Both the position numbers and the translations under genes were made by a program. Positions 7,680-14,657 of a stretch of DNA of 64,000 nt are shown here, in pieces. Origin of the DNA: Afipia sp. (GTDB lineage Bacteria; Pseudomonadota; Alphaproteobacteria; Rhizobiales; Xanthobacteraceae). How positions within the stretch are numbered: position 1 is the first letter of the stretch; each line of letters starts with the position of its first letter. The notes beneath the pieces are model-generated. The model was not told the origin of the DNA. It saw only the letters and a list, made by a program, of their open reading frames with translations, and searched no databases. The stretch spans positions 2,046,001 to 2,110,000 of the forward strand of contig JANQAK010000003.1 in NCBI GenBank assembly GCA_024707075.1. Reading direction: 5' to 3'.

Positions 7680-9731
7680 ATGTCTACGTCTGTTCCGACC
7701 AGCCTGTCACACGATCATTCACCGCAAGACACTTCGCCTTCAAGCATCGTCAAGCGCAGCGGCATGCTGGCGTCTTTCGACGGCGACAAGATTCGCTCCG
7801 CAATCGCGCGCGCGGGAAAGGCAACGGGGGAATTCGACGCAGACGACGCCGATCGGCTGGCGATTCAGGCGATCAAGGTCGTCGCGCACCGCTTTGCCGG
7901 AAAAATGCCCCACATCGAAGAGGTGCAGGATGTCGTCGAACAGGTGCTCATCTCAGCCGATCATTTTGCCACCGCGCGCGCCTATATCGTCTATCGCGAG
8001 AAGCGGCAGCAATTGCGCAACGATCGCCGGACCATGGTGGATGTGTCCGCCTCCATCAATGAATATCTGGACCGCACCGACTGGCGCGTGAACGCCAATG
8101 CCAACCAGGGCTACTCACTGGGCGGCCTCATTCTCAACCTGTCGGGCAAGGTGGTGGCCAACTACTGGCTGTCGCATGTCTATCCGCCGGAAATCGGCCA
8201 CGCCCATCGCGAAGGCGACATCCACATCCACGACCTCGATATGCTGGCGGGCTATTGTGCGGGCTGGTCCTTGCGCACACTGCTGACCGAAGGACTCAAC
8301 GGCGTGCCCGGCAAGGTGGAGGCCGGACCGCCGAAGCATCTGTCGAGCGCCGTCGGCCAGATCGTCAATTTTCTCGGGACGCTGCAAAACGAGTGGGCGG
8401 GTGCGCAAGCGTTCAGTTCGTTCGACACTTATATGGCGCCGTTCGTCCGCAAGGATCGGCTGACCTACGCTCAGGTCCTGCAATCGATTCAGGAACTGGT
8501 CTATAATCTTAACATTCCGTCGCGCTGGGGCACCCAGGCGCCATTCACCAACCTCACCTTCGACTGGACCTGCCCAGAAGATCTGCGCGATCAGATTCCC
8601 GTCATCGACGGTGAGGAAATGAATTTCGCCTACGGCGACCTCCAGCCGGAAATGGATCTGATAAACCGCGCCTATATCGAGGTGATGACGAAGGGCGACG
8701 CCAAGGGTCGCGTTTTCACGTTTCCGATTCCCACCTACAACATCACCGCCGATTTTTCGTGGGACAGCGAGAACGCCGACCGGTTGTTCGAAATGACGGC
8801 GAAGTATGGCCTTCCCTATTTCCAGAACTTCATCAATTCCGAGTTGAAGCCGCACATGATCCGCTCGATGTGCTGCCGGCTGCAACTCGATCTCACCGAG
8901 CTGCTGAAACGTGGCAACGGTCTGTTCGGCAGCGCCGAGCAGACCGGATCGATCGGTGTCGTCACGGTCAACTGCGCACGCCTCGGATTCCTGCATCGGG
9001 GCGACGAAGCGGGCCTGCTCCGCCGTCTGGACACGTTGCTGGAGATCGGCCGCAACAGTCTGGAGATCAAGCGCAAGGTCGTGCAGCGCTACATGGACGA
9101 CGGGCTGTTTCCCTACACCAAGCGTTATCTCGGCACCCTGCGCAATCACTTCGCCACGCTCGGTGTCAACGGCGTGAACGAAATGATCCGCAATTTCACC
9201 GGCGATTGCGAAGACATCACCACCGCATGGGGACATGCCTTTGCCCTCCGCCTGCTCGATCATGTCCGCGCGCGGATCGGTGCCTTTCAGGAGGAGACCG
9301 GCAACCTTTACAATCTGGAAGCGACACCGGCCGAAGGCACGACCTATCGCTTCGCCAAGGAAGACCGCAAGCGCTATCCCGGCATCCTGCAAGCCGGCAC
9401 CGACGACCATCCCTACTACACCAACTCCAGCCAGCTTCCCGTCGGTCTCACCGACGATCCGTTCGAGGCGCTGGAGCGGCAGGATGAACTGCAACGCAAA
9501 TACACCGGCGGCACGGTGCTGCACCTGTATATGGAGTCACGCCTGTCCTCCGCTGCCGCGTGCAAAAAACTGGTCCGGCGGGCGCTGGAGAATTTCCGCC
9601 TGCCCTACATCACTGTCACGCCGACATTCTCCATCTGCCCCAAGCATGGCTATCTCGAAGGCGAGCATGCCTTCTGCCCGAAATGCGACGGTGAACTGCT
9701 CGCAGCCAAGCGGCATGTCGCCGCCCAATGA
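7680..9731 (+). CDS. nrdD: anaerobic (class III) ribonucleoside-triphosphate reductase, catalytic subunit without the glycyl-radical tail
   Basis: Reduces ribonucleoside triphosphates to deoxy forms for DNA synthesis without oxygen. An N-terminal ATP-cone (about residues 25-115, starting IVKRSGMLASFDGDKI) gives allosteric control; the ten-stranded barrel domain follows. The zinc-binding region near the C-terminus reads CPKHGYLEGEHAFCPKC. The protein then stops after ~17 residues, although fused NrdD proteins continue into a glycyl-radical motif. That motif is in the next small ORF. I take ATG 7680 as start (683 aa); the upstream extension from 7587 overlaps the riboswitch leader. A cobalamin riboswitch controls the operon. 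Confidence 0.93.
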   Translation: MSTSVPTSLSHDHSPQDTSPSSIVKRSGMLASFDGDKIRSAIARAGKATGEFDADDADRLAIQAIKVVAHRFAGKMPHIEEVQDVVEQVLISADHFATARAYIVYREKRQQLRNDRRTMVDVSASINEYLDRTDWRVNANANQGYSLGGLILNLSGKVVANYWLSHVYPPEIGHAHREGDIHIHDLDMLAGYCAGWSLRTLLTEGLNGVPGKVEAGPPKHLSSAVGQIVNFLGTLQNEWAGAQAFSSFDTYMAPFVRKDRLTYAQVLQSIQELVYNLNIPSRWGTQAPFTNLTFDWTCPEDLRDQIPVIDGEEMNFAYGDLQPEMDLINRAYIEVMTKGDAKGRVFTFPIPTYNITADFSWDSENADRLFEMTAKYGLPYFQNFINSELKPHMIRSMCCRLQLDLTELLKRGNGLFGSAEQTGSIGVVTVNCARLGFLHRGDEAGLLRRLDTLLEIGRNSLEIKRKVVQRYMDDGLFPYTKRYLGTLRNHFATLGVNGVNEMIRNFTGDCEDITTAWGHAFALRLLDHVRARIGAFQEETGNLYNLEATPAEGTTYRFAKEDRKRYPGILQAGTDDHPYYTNSSQLPVGLTDDPFEALERQDELQRKYTGGTVLHLYMESRLSSAAACKKLVRRALENFRLPYITVTPTFSICPKHGYLEGEHAFCPKCDGELLAAKRHVAAQ

Positions 9732-9748
9732 CCGAACGGAGACGACAG

Positions 9749-9934
9749 ATGAATGCACCCACCACCATCAACGCTGGCGACACCCTCGCGCTAAGCGATG
9801 ACGAGCGTCAGCCCTGCGAAATCTGGACCCGGGTGATGGGCTATCACCGGCCTGTCGCATCGTTCAACCGCGGCAAGAAAGGCGAGTTCAATGAGCGCAA
9901 GCACTTCAGCGAAACCCAGGCCAGGCTCGGCTGA
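9749..9934 (+). CDS. separate glycyl-radical domain of anaerobic ribonucleotide reductase
   Basis: A 61-residue protein containing CEIWTRVMGYHRPVASFNRG, the glycyl-radical loop found at the C-terminus of fused NrdD proteins; the radical would be on Gly of RVMGY. It sits in a different frame from nrdD. GGAG nine bases before ATG 9749 supports independent translation. An earlier in-frame ATG at 9728 overlaps the nrdD stop as ATGA, also compatible with coupled translation. It could dock on NrdD as a split domain, like the spare glycyl-radical protein GrcA/YfiD on pyruvate formate-lyase. The alternative is that one indel separated it from nrdD; the good ribosome binding site argues for a real split. 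Confidence 0.8.
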   Translation: MNAPTTINAGDTLALSDDERQPCEIWTRVMGYHRPVASFNRGKKGEFNERKHFSETQARLG

Positions 9935-10541
9935 ACTGCGCATTGGTGGGCTCGCCCGGCTGTCCGCTTGCGACTGGCCCGGCGAGCTTGTCGCCACCGT
10001 GTTCTGCCAGGGTTGTCCCTGGGCCTGTGGCTATTGCCACAACCCACACCTGATACCGGCGAAAGGGCCGCATCACATCGGCTGGCCGGACGTGCTGTCA
10101 TTTCTCGACAGCCGTCGCGGCCTGCTCGATGGCGTCGTCTTCTCCGGCGGTGAACCGACCTTACAGGCTGTATTGCCCGAGGCCATGCAGTCCGTTCGCG
10201 CACTTGGCTTTCGCATCGGCCTGCATACGGCGGGGCCTTATCCGGAGCGGCTGGATGCGGTGTTGCCGCTACTCGACTGGATCGGCTTCGATGCCAAGGC
10301 GCCGTTCGACGATTACGCGCGGATCACCGGCGTGGCGGGAAGCGGCGCGAAGGCAAAGGACAGCCTGCGGCGGGTGCTGGCCAGTGGCGTATCCTGCGAG
10401 GTGAGAACCACCGTCCATGCCTCATTGCTCAACGAAGACGCGCTTCTCCGTCTGGCTGCGGAACTGTCAGCACTCGGCGTCGAACACCACAAACTCCAGC
10501 CATTCAGGCCGACCGGTTGCACCACGCCTTCGCTGATCTGA
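9891..10541 (+). CDS. nrdG: anaerobic ribonucleotide reductase activating protein, radical SAM
   Basis: A 216-residue radical-SAM activase that makes the glycyl radical on NrdD. The [4Fe-4S] motif is CPWACGYC (CX3CX2C, about residues 42-49), preceded by FCQG. SAM-contact GGEP is present (VVFSGGEPTLQ), as is the FDAKAPF strand. The ATG overlaps the end of the small glycyl-radical ORF by 44 bases, indicating tight coupling with its substrate domain. The length is typical of the alphaproteobacterial NrdG type, which is longer than the E. coli protein. Confidence 0.93.
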   Translation: MSASTSAKPRPGSAELRIGGLARLSACDWPGELVATVFCQGCPWACGYCHNPHLIPAKGPHHIGWPDVLSFLDSRRGLLDGVVFSGGEPTLQAVLPEAMQSVRALGFRIGLHTAGPYPERLDAVLPLLDWIGFDAKAPFDDYARITGVAGSGAKAKDSLRRVLASGVSCEVRTTVHASLLNEDALLRLAAELSALGVEHHKLQPFRPTGCTTPSLI

Positions 10542-10610
10542 TAAATCGACGGCATTCGTATCGAGTTTCCCGTGACGCGCGCCGATGCAGCGATGAACTT
10601 TAGCAGCACC

Positions 10611-11096
10611 TTAACGGAGCGCAGCGCCCTTCGTCGACGACGGGCCTTCGGCCTGCTGGGACTGATCCAGCAGCACCGCCATCCGCTTCGTCGGGAATGG
10701 CGGAATCTTCACCTGCCGTACTGCCTCCAGATTCGGCGCGGTGTTCCCGACCGCGATCAAGCCCACCATTCCCATTCCAAAATGCGGAAGGCAACGATAG
10801 CCATAAAGGCCCGGTGTCTGGAACGTGACCTTCAGTTCCTCCGAAAGTTTGCCCTTAAAGGGCTGCGCCCCTTCCGGAAGCATGCCGGGAATCGTTTCCG
10901 CATCGTGGCCCTTGTCCGTCGGAACAAAGCGAACCGTGTCACCCGGCTGAACACGAAGAAAGGCCGGTTCGAACATCATGACCTGCCCATCCGATCCCTT
11001 GTTCAGCATCTTGACTTCGAATTCCGCCGCTCCGGCAGAAGTTGCGAGCAAAGCTGCGCTCACGATGCCAAGGGCCAATGTGCAGTACGTCTTCAT
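10611..11096 (-). CDS. pseudoazurin, periplasmic blue-copper electron carrier
   Basis: A 161-residue type-1 copper protein. A signal peptide (cut after TSAGA) is followed by the cupredoxin fold. Copper ligands are visible as His in KGHDAET and Cys, His and Met in CLPHFGMGMVG. Pseudoazurin donates electrons to copper nitrite reductase in denitrifiers, which fits nirK about 9 kb away. The C-terminal ~30 residues after the fold are longer than in most pseudoazurins. A TTG-N8-CAA site is centred 75 bases upstream of the start. The gene is convergent with nrdG. Confidence 0.93.
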   Translation of the reverse strand: MKTYCTLALGIVSAALLATSAGAAEFEVKMLNKGSDGQVMMFEPAFLRVQPGDTVRFVPTDKGHDAETIPGMLPEGAQPFKGKLSEELKVTFQTPGLYGYRCLPHFGMGMVGLIAVGNTAPNLEAVRQVKIPPFPTKRMAVLLDQSQQAEGPSSTKGAALR

Positions 11097-11164
11097 GATC
11101 GAACTCCGTTGTGGTCACAGTTATGACTTCGATCAATCCATAGCGCTGTTGCGAACAGGCATTT

Positions 11165-11178
11165 TTGTGCTGGCGCAA
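11165..11178 (-). promoter_or_regulatory. Nnr/Dnr-type binding site upstream of pseudoazurin
   Basis: TTGTGCTGGCGCAA fits TTG-N8-CAA, the site used by FNR-like NO-responsive regulators (Nnr, DnrR). Its centre is 75 bases upstream of the pseudoazurin ATG. A transcript starting 41.5 bases downstream of the centre would still leave a 5' leader, as expected for a class II activator site. Confidence 0.6.
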
Positions 11179-11205
11179 GTTCAGCCATGAAGCCGAAACA
11201 AAGGA

Positions 11206-11874
11206 TCAGGCAACACCGCCGGTGCGATCCGGGAATGACTGACCTTGTGCCATGGCATTGGCAAAGGCGTGATGAAGATCACGATGAATCGCCTCGTCCT
11301 CCAGCATGGCCAGGATCATGTCACGCACCTGCGCCTCCGGCGCCAGCCCCCAGTAGGCAATCGCCGATGCCGGAGCAGGCTGCCCTTCACGCTCGCCGGT
11401 GTCGATTTCCGACAGATACTGTGAATATCCATGAACCGCCTGCTCGGCAAAATACGCAGCCAGACGATGGGCTGTCCGGGCGGAAATCAGGTACAGGAGG
11501 AAATAGGCATTATAGAATACACCCTGGGCCAGAGCGATCAGAAACCGCTCCCACGCATTTGGCCGCGCCAGAGCGACAAACGCCATCAAATGGGTACGCT
11601 GACTTTCCGCCTCATCCATGAAGGTGCGAACCCACCCGCCGTCATCCAGCATCCGCCGCAGACATTTAAGATGGAGCAAGGTTGCCACCACCATCGGTGG
11701 CACGGCCGTTACCGTTTCCAACACAATCATCCGGTCGCCATAGCGGCGGCTGAAAAACGTATTGCCGGCCGTCCAGGCGACAAAGCGCGCCAAGCCGAAC
11801 GCGATCCGGTCCGGGACCGTATCCGGGACATGATGACGAAACAAATCTGTCTTATTGATATTGAGCATATTCAA
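11206..11874 (-). CDS. aox: alternative oxidase, cyanide-insensitive ubiquinol oxidase
   Basis: A 222-residue di-iron membrane oxidase. All four conserved iron-binding segments are present: LETVTAVPPM, DEAESQRTHLM, EQAVHGYSQY and EDEAIHRDLHH. These give the Glu/ExxH ligand set. Alternative oxidase passes electrons from ubiquinol to O2 without pumping protons and is insensitive to cyanide and NO. It lies between pseudoazurin and a Crp/Fnr regulator in the denitrification island, so a role in respiring when NO blocks haem-copper oxidases is plausible. The length fits bacterial AOX proteins. Divergent from the regulator, with a shared FNR-type site between them. Confidence 0.92.
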   Translation of the reverse strand: MNMLNINKTDLFRHHVPDTVPDRIAFGLARFVAWTAGNTFFSRRYGDRMIVLETVTAVPPMVVATLLHLKCLRRMLDDGGWVRTFMDEAESQRTHLMAFVALARPNAWERFLIALAQGVFYNAYFLLYLISARTAHRLAAYFAEQAVHGYSQYLSEIDTGEREGQPAPASAIAYWGLAPEAQVRDMILAMLEDEAIHRDLHHAFANAMAQGQSFPDRTGGVA

Positions 11875-12030
11875 TTCACTTCAGTTCCCACTCCCCATGT
11901 TCGAGTCTCAACGAAGACCCATCCGCTCTTGCGGCTTTGCCATGCAGCGGGCGAGAGAACCAGCGTGCGCAGCCCGCACGATGCGTCAATTTGACATGCA
12001 GAAGTCTGACGGGTTGTAAACTGCCGGTCT

Positions 12031-12044
12031 TTGCTCATGCGCAA
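12031..12044. promoter_or_regulatory. Nnr/FNR-type site between alternative oxidase and Crp/Fnr regulator
   Basis: TTGCTCATGCGCAA fits TTG-N8-CAA and is itself a near-palindrome. It is near the middle of the 336-base gap between the divergent aox and crp/fnr starts (about 165 bases from each), so it could act on either. TCTAAC near 12066-12071 would be a -10 element for a rightward start about 41 bases downstream of the site centre. Nothing else is visible in this gap. Confidence 0.6.
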
Positions 12045-12210
12045 AGAGAGACTCGTAAACGTCCATCTAACTTTCAAAATACCTGCCGGTTGCGACGCCG
12101 TCCGGCGGCACTCCTTGTTTGCGTCTACGCAACCAGCCAGACACGGGCATGAACTAGGTTATGAGGGCAATAATTCACCGCTAGATTTGAAAACTGACGA
12201 AGCCGATAGC

Positions 12211-12909
12211 ATGGCGAATCATTCCGACCTCGACATTCTCGGTCGGACCGAATTGTTCCACGGCATGCCTTCGGCCATGTTGGTTGAAATTCAGGCTGCG
12301 GGATTTCGCAAGAAACTCGCCAGCGGTGAGATCCTGTTTCAGCAGGGCGATAGTGCGTCGTCGTTGTTCGTTGTCATCGCGGGCCGGCTTCGCGCCACCC
12401 AGACGACCCTGGATGGCCAGCAGATCATCATTCGCTATCTCGCCCCGGGGGAAACGGCCGGTCACACCACCCTCACCCGAGGCGTCGTGCATCCCAGCAC
12501 CGTCACGGCTGTTGACGACTCTCACTTGATCGGGTGGAGCAGCGATACGATCAGGAAAATCATGGAACAGCATTCTGCTGTCGCCATGAACGCGCTTGCT
12601 GTCCTGGCGGCGCGTTATCATGAGATACAAATTCGATTGCTCGAACTTTCCACCGAGAAAGTCGAACAACGCATCGGCCACACCGTTCTTCGATTGGCGA
12701 ACCAGGCCGGACGCCGCACCGCACGCGGGGTCGAAATAGCATTTCCCCTCTCCCGTCAGGATCTGGCTGAAATGGCCGGGACGACATTGCATACTGTCAG
12801 CAGAATACTCAGCAGATGGGAAGATCTGGGAATCGTCGACTGCGGACGGCGGCAGGTCGTTCTGTGCAAGCCTCACGCCTTGATGGCAATTTCCGACGAA
12901 CAGGCATAG
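12211..12909 (+). CDS. Crp/Fnr-family regulator, probably NO-responsive (Nnr/Dnr-like)
   Basis: A 232-residue protein with an N-terminal cyclic-nucleotide-binding-like beta barrel (LASGEILFQQGDSASSLFVV region) and a C-terminal winged helix (LAEMAGTTLHTVSRILSRWE, recognition helix). It lacks the N-terminal cysteine cluster that holds the iron-sulfur centre in FNR, as is true of Nnr/Dnr-type NO sensors. ATG 12211 gives the family's normal length; the frame is open upstream to 12031. It sits among nor and nir genes whose promoters carry TTG-N8-CAA sites, so it is the prime candidate for their activator. Confidence 0.88.
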   Translation: MANHSDLDILGRTELFHGMPSAMLVEIQAAGFRKKLASGEILFQQGDSASSLFVVIAGRLRATQTTLDGQQIIIRYLAPGETAGHTTLTRGVVHPSTVTAVDDSHLIGWSSDTIRKIMEQHSAVAMNALAVLAARYHEIQIRLLELSTEKVEQRIGHTVLRLANQAGRRTARGVEIAFPLSRQDLAEMAGTTLHTVSRILSRWEDLGIVDCGRRQVVLCKPHALMAISDEQA

Positions 12910-12930
12910 CCGGCACGCCGGTCAGCGCTT

Positions 12931-13086
12931 CTACTGTGACAGAAAGAGCATTGTTGCGATGGCAACCGATATGAAGGCCGCGGCGATCGCACCCGGAAGG
13001 TTCATCGCGCCTTGCCGATACATGAACGCGATGAAAGCAAGAATCGCCGGCGTTGAAATCACCAATCCAAGCTGCGCCTCGTTCAT
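12931..13086 (-). CDS. 51-aa membrane protein in the nor cluster
   Basis: A small protein of two predicted membrane helices (LGLVISTPAILAFIAFMY and LPGAIAAAFISVAIATMLFL) separated by a short basic loop. Its ATG overlaps the norF stop codon as ATGA, so translation is coupled to norF. The position after norE and norF suggests a small accessory or assembly subunit of the NO reductase. I do not recognise a named family. Confidence 0.65.
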   Translation of the reverse strand: MNEAQLGLVISTPAILAFIAFMYRQGAMNLPGAIAAAFISVAIATMLFLSQ

Positions 13087-13391
13087 CGCACGCTCCCATA
13101 GGCAAGGAGCGAGCATTGACCGGGCATGAGGGCGCAGCCGATTGCGTAGACAGCGAAAACGGATCCGCCAAGGACAACAAGGTAGATCGAGAACAATATT
13201 CGCCAGCCGCGTGAAGCCGAGCGCAAATCCAGAAAATGATTCAGGATCGTCGATGCCTTGAAACCCGCAACCGCGAGAATCACTGCCGTCTGGATAATGT
13301 ACGGCAGAAGGCGGCCTTGCGCGGCGCTGGCTGCCATCGCCGCGAGCGTCAGCACGACGAGGACGATCCAGGCTTTCACTAGCGCCGCCAC
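13083..13391 (-). CDS. norF: NorF-like membrane protein, cytochrome c oxidase subunit IV family
   Basis: A 102-residue protein with three hydrophobic helices (WIVLVVLTLAAMAASAA, IIQTAVILAVAGFKASTIL and ILFSIYLVVLGGSVFAVYAI) and the FKA..NHFLDLR loop of the prokaryotic subunit IV family. A GTG start lies two bases after the norE stop. NorF supports full NO reductase activity in Paracoccus-type nor clusters. The next small membrane ORF overlaps it by four bases. Confidence 0.8.
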   Translation of the reverse strand: MAALVKAWIVLVVLTLAAMAASAAQGRLLPYIIQTAVILAVAGFKASTILNHFLDLRSASRGWRILFSIYLVVLGGSVFAVYAIGCALMPGQCSLLAYGSVR

Positions 13392-13393
13392 GG

Positions 13394-13999
13394 TCAGTGC
13401 AACAGATAGACGATCGGGTAGATCAGCACCCAGATCATATCAAGCATGTGCCAGAAGGCGGCACCCGTTTCCATATTGTCCACGCTGTCCGCGAAGAGAA
13501 CGATCCCGAGGATCACGAGACCGAGAATGATATGCAGGGCGTGAAAGCCAGTGATCATGAAATACAATCTGAAGAACGTATTCGTTTCGATGCCGAAGCC
13601 TTCATCGAATAGCTGCATGTATTCCACGCTCTTGATTCCGAGGAAGAGCGCACCAAGCATCATCCCCGCGGCAAGGAACACCTTGGCCTGCCGGTTGTGC
13701 CGCCGCTGAAACACTGCGGCCGCGACGAGGAAGCCGCTGGTGACCAGCACCAGCGTATTCACGCCCGCGAGCATCCGACTGAGATGGGCTTGAGAACTTT
13801 CGAATATCTGCGGCTTAAGCACGCGCGCGACGACAAATCCCACAAGAAAAACACCGAACACAGCGATTTCCCCGAGGATCAGAATCCACATCATGGGATT
13901 GCCGGGTAGGCTGGACAGCGGGCCCCAGCCGGCGCGCTCCTCCACGTTCTCATTCGGGAATTGGATCAAGCCTCTCTCCGTGACGCCAAAGCAGCCCAT
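13394..13999 (-). CDS. norE: NorE, cytochrome c oxidase subunit III-like protein
   Basis: A 201-residue integral membrane protein with five hydrophobic helices in the subunit III pattern. It includes WILILGEIAVFGVFLVGFVV near the start and the GFHALHIILGLVILGIVL helix with its conserved histidine pair. NorE is found in nor clusters and improves NO reductase function without being part of the NorBC core. It is divergent from norC; a TTG-N8-CAA site lies between them. norE, norF and the 51-aa gene form one minus-strand operon. Confidence 0.88.
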   Translation of the reverse strand: MGCFGVTERGLIQFPNENVEERAGWGPLSSLPGNPMMWILILGEIAVFGVFLVGFVVARVLKPQIFESSQAHLSRMLAGVNTLVLVTSGFLVAAAVFQRRHNRQAKVFLAAGMMLGALFLGIKSVEYMQLFDEGFGIETNTFFRLYFMITGFHALHIILGLVILGIVLFADSVDNMETGAAFWHMLDMIWVLIYPIVYLLH

Positions 14000-14062
14000 C
14001 TCGCGAGAGCCCGCACGGCATCACGCACCAACAGACAAGAACCCCGACTTACTTCCCGCTCA

Positions 14063-14076
14063 TTGCTCCGGCGCAA
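14063..14076 (+). promoter_or_regulatory. Nnr/FNR-type site in the norE/norC intergenic region
   Basis: TTGCTCCGGCGCAA fits TTG-N8-CAA and shares TTGCTC-N4-GCAA-type symmetry with the site at 12031. A TAGATT -10-like element at 14098-14103 is correctly spaced for a norC start about 41 bases from the site centre. It could also serve divergent norE. Confidence 0.65.
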
Positions 14077-14192
14077 AGAGCGAAGCAGATTCTTGCCTAG
14101 ATTTCGCCGCGCCGGACAATCGCTCCGGCTGATTGACACTGACACCGAAAGTGAAATGCGGGTCTCGACCCACGCAAGGGGACGGCTGTTCG

Positions 14193-14645
14193 ATGAGCGA
14201 AAGATTTACCAAAGCGGCCGCCAGAAACATCTTCTATGGAGGCTCGATCTTCTTCTTCGTCGTCTTCGTCGCGCTGACCGCGCATACGCATTACTTTATT
14301 CGCACATCGAGCACCGACGAGACGACGCTGACGGACAGCGTTCGGCGTGGCAAGCATGTGTGGGAGCAGAATGCCTGCATCAATTGCCATACCCTGCTCG
14401 GTGAAGGCGCCTATTTCGCCCCCGAACTCGGAAATGTCTGGGTGCGCTACGGCGGCCGCGAGGATCCCAATAGCGCGCGGGAAGCGCTGATCGCCTGGAT
14501 GCGATCGCAGCCAAGCGGCGTCGAAGGACGCCGTCAGATGCCGGACTTCCATCTGAACGATCGCGACGTCAACGATCTCATCGACTTTCTCGAATTCACA
14601 AGCCGCATCAAGACGCAGGGCTGGCCACCTCACACTTCCGGCTAA
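14193..14645 (+). CDS. norC: nitric oxide reductase cytochrome c subunit
   Basis: A 150-residue membrane-anchored mono-haem cytochrome c. An N-terminal helix (IFFFVVFVALTAHTHYF) anchors it and the haem site is CINCH in NACINCHTLLGEG. The distal methionine is probably in RRQMPDFHL. It passes electrons from pseudoazurin or cytochrome c to NorB. Start at ATG 14193, with AAGGGG upstream; the frame is open 20 codons further 5' but without a binding site. The norB start follows the stop by 12 bases. Confidence 0.95.
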   Translation: MSERFTKAAARNIFYGGSIFFFVVFVALTAHTHYFIRTSSTDETTLTDSVRRGKHVWEQNACINCHTLLGEGAYFAPELGNVWVRYGGREDPNSAREALIAWMRSQPSGVEGRRQMPDFHLNDRDVNDLIDFLEFTSRIKTQGWPPHTSG

Positions 14646-14657
14646 GGAGACGACGAC

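Noticed and set aside
8115-9524. 469-aa antisense ORF across nrdD
   Set aside because: nrdD motifs are unmistakable on the plus strand; the antisense frame is open only because of GC-rich third positions.
11123-11136. ATGAC-N4-ATCAA, half match to the FNR box TTGAT-N4-ATCAA upstream of pseudoazurin
   Set aside because: One arm deviates at two positions, and at 33 bases from the start codon it would place transcription start inside the gene. The TTG-N8-CAA site at 11165 is better placed.
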